Positions 1 through 44,089 of a stretch of 64,000 nt of DNA are shown in pieces. A model generated the notes under the pieces. It worked only from the letters and a program-made list of their open reading frames with translations. It was not told the origin of the DNA and searched no databases. Origin of the DNA: Shinisaurus crocodilurus (taxonomy: Eukaryota; Chordata; Lepidosauria; Squamata; Shinisauridae). The stretch is taken from NCBI GenBank assembly GCA_021292165.1, contig JAHFWL010000188.1:62001-126000 (forward strand), in the 5' to 3' direction. Within the stretch, counting starts at the first letter, position 1. Every line of letters starts with the position of its first letter. The position numbers and the translations under genes are program-made.

Positions 1-214
1 CTGCAGGCAACAGCTAGTGAATATATATTACAAAAACATTACGAGTTGACAGTGTGCCTTCCTCACCAGAAACTGACCGTGTAAAAGGCTGCTCCGCCCC
101 ACAAAGAAACCTTCCTACCACTCAGGAAAGTGGGAAGCACAGAATACATGAACATTTTTCAAGCACTTATATAGGAATATGGAAGTGACACAGAAATCTA
201 CCTTCCTAATCACC

Positions 215-831
215 TGCTCCCATCAGTGGTTCATGCCTTGGTCTCCTCTCATCTAGACTACTGTAATGCGCTCTATGTGGGGTTACCCTTGAAGACGGTT
301 CGGAAGCTACAGCTGGTACAGAACGCGGTGGCTCGCCTGGTTAAAGGCAGCCGCCAGCGGGATCACATCACTCCAGTGCTCAAGGAGCTGCACTAGCTAC
401 CAATTGCTTGCCGAGCTGAATTCAAGGCGTTGGTTTTGACCTTTAAAACCCTATACGGCTCCGGTCCAGTCTATCTCAAGGAGCGTCTCCAGCAACATCA
501 AGTAGGCCGCTAAACAAGATCTGCCACGGACGGCCTTCTCCTTGTCCCTTCAGCCAGAGCAGCTAGACTGGTGGGGACTAGGAAGAGGGCCTTTTCTGTG
601 GCGGCCCCCGTACTGTGGAACTCTCTCCCGAGTGACCTCCGCCATGCCCCCTGTCTGCTGAGCTTCCGCTGCTCACTAAAAACGTGGCTGTTCAGGTGGG
701 AATATGGGGTGGGCTAAGATTTTAAAATTTTATACTGTTTTAAATGTATTTTATCCTGTTTTTATCTTATGTACATCGCCCAGGGTGGCCGGTTTGCCGG
801 CCAGATGGACAATAAATAAATGTAAAATAAT
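215..831 (+). mobile_element. L2/CR1-superfamily LINE, 3' end, degenerate
   Basis: Decayed reverse-transcriptase C-terminus. From about 229 one frame reads LVSSHLDYCNALYVGLP and then LQLVQNAVARL before stops, typical of L2-like LINE tails. It ends in TGTACATCGCCCAGGGTGGCC and an A-rich AATAAAT tail. Lies past KCNT exon 10 in intron 10. Confidence 0.8.
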
Positions 832-832
832 A

Positions 833-835
833 AAT

Positions 836-870
<35 letters not shown>

Positions 871-884
871 AACACACACACACC
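833..884. repeat. (CT)n(CA)n microsatellite
   Basis: A CT run followed by a CA run with a few interruptions, directly after the LINE tail. Confidence 0.9.
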
Positions 885-1025
885 AGATTCCACCAGAGTT
901 GGTTCTGGTCTCTGTTTTTCCTGTTAACTAGCAGCCCTCCACCCCAGCGCACACCCAGACACCCCCCCACACACATCCACGTTCACACATATGTAGACGA
1001 CAGAGTCTGCACATCTTGTGCATAC

Positions 1026-35685
<34,660 letters not shown>

Positions 35686-35835
35686 CGCGGGGAAGGAAGC
35701 CCGCCGGTCACGGCGCCCCCCGGGGCGACTGCCGGCGCGCCGGCGGAGGAGGAGACGACGGGGCTTCTCTTCTGCGGCGGCTGCCTCCCGCTGCCCGCCG
35801 CCTCGCCGACCCCGCCGGGCTGGGGGGGCTGCCCG

Positions 35836-35860
35836 CCTCGCCTCGCCTCGCCTCGCCTCG
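35836..35860. repeat. CCTCG pentanucleotide repeat, five units
   Basis: Five perfect tandem CCTCG units lie about 150-175 bp upstream of the KCNT ATG, inside the CpG island and probably in the 5' UTR or core promoter. Read on the transcript strand the unit is CGAGG. Confidence 0.9.
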
Positions 35861-36282
35861 TCGCCGCCGCCGAGAGAAGCCCAGAGAAGTTGCGAGCGGG
35901 CGGGCGGCGTGTGTGTGTGGGGGGGAGCCCCCTCCTCCCTCGCGGCGTGTGGGGGGGGGATCCCGCTCCCCCTCCGCTCCCGCGCCTTGTCCGCTTCACG
36001 GATCCCGCCCCAGGGTCTCTCCGCCGGGCCAGCCGCGTCCCCCGCCGCGGGACATGCCGCGCCGATTGCCCCAGGCTCTCCAGATGGGCGCGGGGGCGCG
36101 GCGGGGTCCTGTCGCCGCCGCCGCGCCTGCCTCTCGCCCCCCCGCATCTCAAAACCTCGCCGGGGAGGGGCGTCTGCACTTATTGAGGCTGGGGGGGGGC
36201 GGGAGGGAGCCATGGCAGTAGCGCCGCCGAAAGGGGGGCACGGCACGGCCCCACCTCCGTCGGGAGTGTGGCAGGAAGGCAA

Positions 36283-36576
36283 GGCAGTTTGGTGCCCTAG
36301 GCAAGATCAGATATTTAGCGCCCCCCCCCCCCCACCTTCCCACTTGAGCCCTCCCTCCCTATATTATTAAATGTTTTCGCATTGTTTATTCACTTTTCAA
36401 TGCCGAAAAAATTGTGAAATTCCGTCCACTACAAGTAAAGATATGATTGGTAAAACAAACTTGGTAAAATATGCATTTTAGCGCTGTATTTTTTCCCCCC
36501 AAGGTGTTTCTGGCGCCCCCTTTAGCCCTGCGCCCTAGGCAGCTGCCTAGTTGGCCTAATGGTAGCACCAGCCCTG
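36283..36576 (-). mobile_element. hAT MITE copy close to the KCNT CpG island
   Basis: Reverse-oriented relative of 25573-25737: GCCCTAGGCAAGATCAGATA at left and GCCTAATGGTAGCACCAGCC at right, with about 130 bp of extra sequence inside. The left terminus is diverged. Confidence 0.75.
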
Positions 36577-36870
36577 CAGGAAGGGCGCGCAGGCAGGCAG
36601 ACCTCTTTATGAGCGTGGTCGCCGCGGCCACATCCCGTCTGAAGGGGTCCGCCCGCCAAACAGGGGAGGAAAAGGGTGTGTGTGTGCCGCGGAGTGGGGT
36701 GGGGGGGGATCCTCCGCCCTGCGCCCCCCACCACCCCCCACCGACCCGGCATTCCCACTCTAGGGCAGACGCCTAGAATAGATGAACCAATGGTCTGAAT
36801 ATAATACGGCAGCTTCCTATGATGTGACTTATGAGCAGACTTATATGAGCCATACTCCCGTAGAGTACCC

Positions 36871-37640
36871 CTTTCTCCAACCTTGGGTCCCCAGGTGTTT
36901 TTGGCCTACTACAGCTCCCATCATTTCATTCGTTTTCATTTATTTCATTTATATGCCGCCCCCCCCCCCCCACAGCCGAAGCTCTCTCTGGGCGGTTCAC
37001 AATACTTTATATGCATAAAAACGACAATAAAAACATACAAAATAGTTTAAAGAATTAAAAAACCAAATTTAAAAACACAGTTTAAAATAACAGTACAAAA
37101 GCCAATAAAACTGAGCCTACAGGTGACCAAACCCCCCCCCCTCCCGTGCTATTCCAAGCTCCTAACTAAATGCCTTGGCATAGAGGGAAGTCTTAACCTG
37201 GCGCCGAAAAGATAGTAAGGTCGGCGCCAGGCGGGTCTCAGTGGGGAGCTGATTCCATAATTGGGGGGCTACCACTGAGAAGGCCCTCCTCCTCGTTGCC
37301 ACCAACTGAGCCTCTCTTGGAGGTGGCAGTCGGAGGAGGGCCCCAGATGTTGAGTGGAGTGTCCGGGTAGATTGCGGTTGGGAGAGACGTTCCGTCAGGT
37401 ATTGTGGTCCTAAGCCGTGTAGGGCTTTATAGGTTAAAACCAGCACCTTGAATTCGGCTCGGAAGCATATTGGCAGCCAGTGCAAACGGGCCAGAACTGG
37501 TGTAATGTGCTCGGACCTTCCGGTCCCCGCAATAAGCCTGGCTGCCGCATTTTGCACAAGCTGCAGCTTCCGAAGCTGGCTGGGGCATGCTGGGAGTTGT
37601 AGGCCAAAAACATCTGGGGACCCAAGGTTGGAGAACACTG
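36871..37640. mobile_element. Palindromic MITE split by an L2-like LINE
   Basis: Left arm at about 36871-36925 and right arm at about 37575-37640 of the palindromic family; the LINE lies between them. Confidence 0.8.
36926..37574 (-). mobile_element. L2/CR1-superfamily LINE 3' end
   Basis: Minus-strand frame encodes LQLVQNAAARLIAGTGRSEH, ITPVLARLHWLPICFRAEFK and WNQLPTETRLAPTLLSFRRQ to a stop; A-rich tail at the left. Reading frame intact over about 140 codons. Confidence 0.88.
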
Positions 37641-37994
37641 GCCTATTTAGACTGGCTTCTGTCTGATGACCATTGGATTATCACTTCCTCTTAGACTCTG
37701 CTGGAAAGGGAGAGATTGGGCTCTTATTTTCCTGCTGCCACATTCAATTGTAGATAGTTTTTACTGTGTATATGATTTATTTTTATTATTTATTTTTTTT
37801 AAAAAATGTTTCCTCTAAGCAATTTTGAGTTATCTCTGATAAGACAAGGCGGGGTAGAAATGATTACAAATAAATCAGATCTCCCGAAGGGCGACAGGCA
37901 GGCGGCTGCTCACTCTCCTCTAACAATCTAGCCGGCTTTTCAGCTGGTTGCTAAGCAACAGGTAGGGGAACCATTTACTGCCAACCGCTTAGGT

Positions 37995-38085
37995 CACAGT
38001 CCTCCCCAACCTGGTGCCCTCCAGATGCATTGGACTACAACTCCCAGCATTCCCAGCTAGCACCAGGTTGAGGAAGGCTGGCTTA
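37995..38085. mobile_element. Old palindromic MITE
   Basis: CCCCAACCTGGTGCCCTCCA arm with partial return arm CACCAGGTTGAGGAAGG. Confidence 0.6.
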
Positions 38086-38263
38086 GAAGAAGGGCTGCGC
38101 GGTGTGTGGGGAGGGGGGGGGAGATCAGGTTGAGCCAGAGAGAGGGGGAAAGATCCACGATCCTCAAGCGAACGGTTTTTTCCCCTCGAGTGAAAGGCTC
38201 CTTCGAGGAGAGTGAACAACAGAAGCCTGGATGAGCGAGGCCTTGCAGAGAGCCTGGAGGATC

Positions 38264-38668
38264 ACAGAATCATAGAAAAGTAGAGTTGGAAGGGGCCTAC
38301 AAGACCATCTAGTCCAACCCCCTGCTCAGTGCAGGAATCCAGGTCAAAGCATCCCCAACAGATGGCCGTCCAGCCGCACCTTGAATGCCTCCAGAGTGGG
38401 AGAGCCCATCATCTCCCTAGGTAGTTGGTTCCATATTCTTATTGCTCTGACAGTCAGGACATTTTTCCTGATGTTCAGGTGGAATCTGGGTTCCTGTCAC
38501 TTGAGCCCATTATTCCGTGTCCTGCAAACTGGGATGATCGAGAAGAGATCCTGGCCCTCCTCTGTGTGACAACCCTTCAAGTACTGGAAGAGTGCGTGTC
38601 CTGCAAACATTATTCCGTGTCCTGCAAACAGATCCTGGCCCTCCTCTGTGTGACATCCCTTCAAGCAC
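38264..38668 (-). mobile_element. CR1 LINE 3' end with internal duplication
   Basis: CR1 3' end whose 5' part repeats CATTATTCCGTGTCCTGCAA and GGCCCTCCTCTGTGTGACA, so a short segment was duplicated after insertion. Confidence 0.88.
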
Positions 38669-38894
38669 ATGGGAGTAGCCCTGCAAGGCAGAGCTGCAAA
38701 TTCAGTATTCCAGAGCCAGCCTCTGGAGAAGATCAGCCATCTCAGTGGTTCCTTATGGTGAAACTCAATCTGCAGGCATTTTGCTATATATTGGGTTCTG
38801 AGAGACTATAGAGTAATAATATGAAGTGGACATTATTACTGTTCTGTTGGGTGGGTAGGGGATCGCTTGTCATATCATGCTCTATTTTGATTCA
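38669..38894. other. Intergenic, nothing recognised
   Basis: No open frame with known similarity and no clear repeat family. Confidence 0.5.
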
Positions 38895-39060
38895 TAGATC
38901 ATAGAGCTGGAAGGGGCCTACATGGCCATCGAGTCCAACCCCCTGCTCAATGCAGGAAACTAGAGGAGGGGGTCTCGCATCCAAGTAATCACCAGGCCTG
39001 ACCCTGCTTAGCTTTCCACGCTCAGACAAGCTGAGCCAGCGTGAGCCACAGGCCTATGTG
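38895..39060 (-). mobile_element. 5S-derived SINE with CR1-like tail
   Basis: Minus strand carries the GCTTGTCTGAGCGTGGAAAG and GCTAAGCAGGGTCAGGCCTG head. Confidence 0.88.
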
Positions 39061-39369
39061 TAACCCTGTCATGTTTTCAAAAGGGGGAAACAAGGCATAT
39101 TTTTTTTCAGTTTACAGATTAACTGGTAACATGAAATAAATTTTAGAGGGGAAGCCACATTAGGCTGTTTCAGCAAAAACAGCAAAGAATCTTGTGGCAC
39201 CTTCAAGACTAACACATTTATTATGACATAAGCTTATGGGCTGTACTCCACCTCATCAGATGCATGAAGTATTAGCCTAAATTGGCAGGAATATGTATTT
39301 TACATATATTTCAAAACTTGTACTTATTTGCATTTCATTTCCCTCTGACCTCACTGCTGACTTTTCTTT

Positions 39370-39401
39370 CCTCCTCCTCCTCCTCCTCCTCCTCCTCCTC
39401 T

Positions 39402-39467
<66 letters not shown>
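39370..39467. repeat. (CCT)n(TG)n(AC)n compound microsatellite
   Basis: CTCCTCCTC run, then TG repeats to about 39434, then AC repeats to 39467. The TG and AC parts are complementary and could fold. Confidence 0.92.
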
Positions 39468-39468
<1 letters not shown>

Positions 39469-39640
39469 CAAAATTGGATCCAGTGAACTCTAGTCAAGGA
39501 AAGTTTATGCCATAATAAATCTGTTAATCTTGAAGGGGTCCACAAGACTCTTCATCGTTAATGTGAAAATAAAGCTGTTCTTAAGTATTTTATAGCCTGG
39601 GAACCAGCTAAACTTTGGATGGTTTTTCATCCTCCCGAGA

Positions 39641-39661
39641 CACACACACACACACACACAC
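39641..39661. repeat. (CA)n microsatellite
   Basis: About ten CA units. Confidence 0.9.
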
Positions 39662-40245
39662 AGTGGAACTCAAGAGTGGCTTTGGCCGTGTGGACATACT
39701 AGTTCAGCTTGCTGTGTGTCTGCTGGCCTCTGCTGGCATGCAAAGGAAAGCACTCGCTCACCCCTGTCACCGTGACCTCACCTCCATTGCTATTTGGACT
39801 TATTATGGCAGAGGGTAAATTTGGGGCCCGGGAGCAGTTTCAGAAACTGTCTCTGCCTTCCCCTGAGAAGATCTCGGCACTTCTGGTTATACGTTGAGCC
39901 ACAAGCAAGCCAATGGAACTGCTTCATAAGGTGGCCCGGCTGGGGACAGCAGGTAGGATACTTGATAGAAGATAGCAGCAGCCCAGCCCCGCGAAGGCAG
40001 TAATGCTCTTTTCAACTTGGAACCACTCTACTCCATCGCCCTGATTCAGACCATCGCTCAGTGAGTCCGATGGCTCTAGAGATGGCCCAAGAGATGTTGG
40101 TGTCTGGAGCAGGAAATGTAAATGGCATTCCATTCTTCTCTCTCCCGGCCCCACCCCAGTGGTAAAAAAATTACAACGGAAATAATTGGCCATTTGCTGT
40201 CCAAGGCAGGGTCGCTTCACCCTGCAGCTTTACATGGGCCTACGT

Positions 40246-40354
40246 CAGTGTTCTCCCACCTTGGGTCCCCAGATGTTTTTGGCCTACAACTCCCAGCATG
40301 CCCCAGCCAGTTGTAGGCCAAAAACATCTGGGGACCCAAGGTTGGAGAACACTG
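40246..40354. mobile_element. Palindromic MITE with shortened centre
   Basis: Left arm to CCCCAGCCAG joins the right arm at TTGTAGGCC; the middle is deleted. Flanks GCCTACGT and GACTACAT match at 6 of 8. Confidence 0.9.
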
Positions 40355-41345
40355 GACTACATTAACCTCCTGGCACAAGCAAGATGCTTCCAGAAGGGGG
40401 TGTTGACCCCTCATCACAGCCTAATGTGGGATAACCTGGTGCATCAATGTCCCATCTGCGCAGTCAGTCGTCCAGCTGCCTTCAGTTTTGGAAACGGACT
40501 CCCATGTTTTGTGGGAAGTCCACTACTTGGATGGCAAACAAAGGAAGATTAACTTCCTGGTACAATTATGACCCGAAGTAGCAGCTGATGGCAGCCATGG
40601 TCCCAAGGCCCTGCTCAGCCCAGTAGTCAGTCCAGGGATTCTGACTAGCATGGCCCAAATCACCGGTGAAAGGAGTCTGACTCAAGGGAAGATGAGATGC
40701 TTCTTAGCAGGTCACTCCGTTTTAGAGCAGACCAAAGGGGCTCCACATCGGCAAGAGAGCAGTGAGCTTGGTGTCTTCACCCTCAACCTTGGCTGAGGTG
40801 AGGGAAACCCAAAGGGGTAAGGCCTGGGCAACTATGTCGTTTACACAAGGCTAGATCGCAGATCATCAGATTCTAATCGAGCCTCTAAACATGCATATAT
40901 GCCCCAAAAGAGGGAAAAGGAGGTGAAATTGGCCAAGGTATGTGTGGCTAACACATGGGCGGGTACGCTTGACACAATAAGCCACACTACATAAAAAGCT
41001 GCACAGTGTGGTTTATAGGCCACCCTACCCCCAAGGCACCCAACAGTTGATCATGCACATCGTGATTAGCGGGGGACCTCCCTCCGTCCCTCTCTCCCCC
41101 TCAGTCCTCCCGTGGGTATCCCAGGGGACACCGCAGGAGCATCAAGTTATCCCCCCACGGTTGCAAGTCATTTTCGGCTCGCCGCAGCTTTCCCCCCCTT
41201 TAAACGCCCCCCCCGAGATTGTGTATCTTGCAGTGTCCTGCCAAAAAGTAACTTTGTAACCCCTTCTAAATCCACTCACTTTTGCACTTGTTTCCAAGAT
41301 TCTGCCATCTCAGGAACATGCAAAAGGAGCCGGCTTCCCATTTGC
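40355..41345. other. Intergenic, no gene seen
   Basis: Mixed-composition DNA between QTRT1 and KCNT. Short frames show no family similarity I can recognise. Confidence 0.5.
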
Positions 41346-41353
41346 GGGAGTAA

Positions 41354-41577
41354 CTACAGGAATACCTTGGATTGCAAGTAACTTGGTTTGAGAGCGTTTT
41401 GCAAGACAAGCAAATTTTTAAATATTTATTTTTTACTTGATATACAAGCGACGTCTTGCAATACAAGTACTGTAGTACGGCTTAAATTAAAAAATCTCTG
41501 TACAAATTTTTTTGGGGGGGGATTTCGTTTTGATAGAAGAGTGTTTTGGATTACAAGCACGTTCCCGGAACGAATCA
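41354..41577. mobile_element. Probable Tc1/mariner-type MITE fragment
   Basis: CAGGAATACCTTGGATTGCA next to TA, with TTGGATTACAAGCACGTTCC inside, resembling Tigger-like termini. Truncated at right by the CR1 at 41580. Confidence 0.45.
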
Positions 41578-41579
41578 CA

Positions 41580-42136
41580 TGAAGTGATAATTCCCCTTTA
41601 CTCGGCACTGGTTAGGCCTCATCTTGAGTACTGCGTCCAGTTCTGGGAACCACACTTTAAGAAGGACGTAGACAAACTGGAGAGGGTTCAGAGGAGGGCA
41701 ACAAGGATGATAAAGGGACTGGAAACAAGGCCCTATGAGGAGAGACTGAAAGAGCTGGGCATGTTTAGCCTTCAGAAGAGGAGACTGAGAGGAGATAGGA
41801 TCGCACTCTTCCAGTACTTGAAGGGATGTCATACAGAGGAGGGCCAGGATCTCTTCTCGGTCATCCCAGTTTGCAGGACACAAAATAATGGGCTCAAGTT
41901 ACAGGAACCCAGATTCCACCTAAACATCAGGAAAAAATTCCTGACTGTCAGAGCAATAAGACAATGGAACCAACTAGCTAGGGAGGTGGTGGACTCTCCC
42001 ACTCTGGAGGCATTCAAGGTGCGGCTGGACAGCCATCTGTCGGGGATGCTTTGACCTGGATTCCTGCATTGAGCAGGGGGTTGGACTCGATGGTCTTGTA
42101 GGCCCCTTCCAACTCTACTTTTCTATGATTCTATGA
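41580..42136 (+). mobile_element. CR1 LINE 3' end
   Basis: Open ORF2 C-terminus from [20 protein letters not shown] to the stop, then 3' UTR and ATTCTATG octamers. Confidence 0.94.
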
Positions 42137-42269
42137 ACCCGTCTCAAATAGAAGAGGGCATTTTGAAGCTCAGACACCCACACGTCCTTGACAAGCTACT
42201 GACCTCCATGAAACTGGCTCATTCGTGCAATATTCCCTCCAGTCCAGTAGGAGCTACTAAACCAGTGTT

Positions 42270-42504
42270 CATGTCCAGTGTAGCGTAGTGGTGAGAGTGT
42301 TGGACTGGAGCTCGGGAGATCCGGGTTCTAGTCCCCACTCGGTCATGAAACTCACTGGGTGACTTTGGGCCAGTCACTGACTCTCAGCCTAACCTACCTC
42401 ACAGGGTTGTTGTGTGAGGATAAAATGGAGAGGATTATGTAAACCACCTTGGGTTCCTTGCAGGGAAAAAAGGCGGGGTATAAATATAATAAATAAATAA
42501 ATAA
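42270..42504 (+). mobile_element. tRNA-derived SINE
   Basis: Head TAGCGTAGTGGTGAGAG with B-box-like GGTTCTAGTCC, body, tail GGCGGGGTATAAATATAATA. Confidence 0.88.
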
Positions 42505-42853
42505 CTTCACTGAAAGGGTTTTTAACCCAAGTGCTGGCCCCTATGTAGTACAGGATTCACACAGTAGCTTGAGTGCAAATGGTGCATGTGTGGGAGCTGA
42601 TGCTCAGCTCAAGAACCCGTTCAATGAAGCGCTTTGCACATACCCAGCATCGCTAGGCGGAAAAAAGTGTAGGTGTAGGGGTGTGTGTGGTGTGCTAATA
42701 CCACTCAGAATTCTGGTTTAGATGGCAGCAACAATCCTATGTCCTCTGATACAGGAATTCTTTCCCTGCTGATCTGCCAGTGCTGGTCCCTTGGGATCCC
42801 AGTGCTGTTCACCATACACTTCCCATACATCTGTATGTGGGTTTGATCTAGGG

Positions 42854-42990
42854 CAGGGCTCTCCAACCTTGGGGTTCCCAGATGTTGCTGGACTACAGCT
42901 CCCAGAATCCCTTGCCATTAGCCACGCTGGCAGAGTATGCTGGGAGCTGTAGGTCAGCAACATCTGGGGACCCAAGGTTGGGGAGCCCTG
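42854..42990. mobile_element. Older palindromic MITE (CAGGGCTCTCC ends)
   Basis: Full-length but diverged relative: CAGGGCTCTCCAACCTTGG..TTGGGGAGCCCTG. Shows the likely ancestral end sequence. Confidence 0.85.
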
Positions 42991-43032
42991 ATCTCGGGGG
43001 GAAAGAATGATAGGGCAACAGCAAGAGGGTTA

Positions 43033-43038
43033 TTTATT
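43033..43038 (-). terminator. Candidate QTRT1 polyadenylation signal
   Basis: AATAAA on the minus strand about 880 bp past the QTRT1 stop codon. No closer canonical signal was seen, but variant signals cannot be excluded. Confidence 0.25.
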
Positions 43039-43563
43039 GCCCCTTCAGTAAATTAATAACTTCTATGGGAAGAAACCTGAAAGTGGGTGTTAAATCAGGG
43101 GCAGGATTGCCTGCCAGTTATGTTCCTTCCTTCTCTTCTGCCGCACCCCACCTCTGCCTGGCCTCCACTTCCACATTGCTCCTTGTCAAATAAACAAATG
43201 AATGATCTCCTACAAAAGACCCCAAGTAAAGAATGCAAACACTAGGCACAGGAACAGTTTTCAGTTGTATATTTGTATTTACTTTGAGCACATAATCCGA
43301 ACTGCTTCTCCGATAATTTGCGGAGCACAGACAGCTCTGTTCAGTCTGCCAGCTCCATACACTTTTTTTTTTTCTTAAAGACCCTAGAATCTTTGATTCG
43401 CTTAGAAAATGTGAACGAACTTAAAAGAGTTTAACAACAAGTTTAAAATGGGCATTTTCACATACTAAAATATATATTTAAAAAGAGGTAAACCCGAGAG
43501 CTTTCAAGTCCACTCCACTGTAGCTGTGGACCTCTGCAATGAGATATGAGCATTGTGATAGAC

Positions 43564-43686
43564 CAGTGTTCTCCAACCTTGGGCCCCCAGATGTTTTTGG
43601 CCTACAACTCCCAGCATGCCCCTGGCTGGGGCATGCTGGGAGTTGTAGGCCAAAAACATCTGGGGACCCAAGGTTGGAGAACACTG
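43564..43686. mobile_element. Palindromic hAT-type MITE with perfect 8-bp TSD
   Basis: Flanked by TGATAGAC at 43556-43563 and 43687-43694. Lies about 240 bp past the QTRT1 stop, so possibly in its 3' UTR. Confidence 0.95.
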
Positions 43687-43921
43687 TGATAGACTGTCTT
43701 AAGCGCGGCTCCTCAGACTCCTCCCCAGAATTCCTTGGAAAGAAAGAGGCATTCAGAGCTGCAGCTGCAGCTGTAATTGTTTTGGAAAGAAAAAATGGGG
43801 CAGCCATGGAAGTAGGGCAGCCATCCACAGTGAAAGACCTGGATTCAGGGAGCACACGGCATTTCCTGCCGTCTCACAGGGACTGCGATCCAAGCGGCAC
43901 TCTGCTTGCGTGCCGGCAACC

Positions 43922-44089
43922 TTACCCCCCGCCCGTCAGCTCCAGGTTAATTCCAACCGAGGCCAGGGCCTCTGTTGCCCACTGTGGGTAGCCGCCTGAG
44001 TTGCCGTACATGGTCTTCATGAAATCCTGAACAAACTGCGGAAATCTCTGCTCGATGATGCTCTCACGGATCAAACGCATCAAGTTCAG
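43922..44089 (-). CDS. QTRT1: QTRT1 exon 10 (C-terminus and stop)
   Basis: 168 nt, acceptor TTCCAG, stop TAA at 43922-43924. Encodes [30 protein letters not shown], then [19 protein letters not shown]. The last residues extend past the human end. Confidence 0.95.
   Translation of the reverse strand: MNLMRLIRESIIEQRFPQFVQDFMKTMYGNSGGYPQWATEALASVGINLELTGGG

Noticed and set aside
39370..39467. CRISPR-like array
   Set aside because: Simple microsatellites without spacers; the genome is a vertebrate.
42270..42350. A tRNA gene
   Set aside because: tRNA-like A and B boxes belong to a dispersed SINE; no full cloverleaf.
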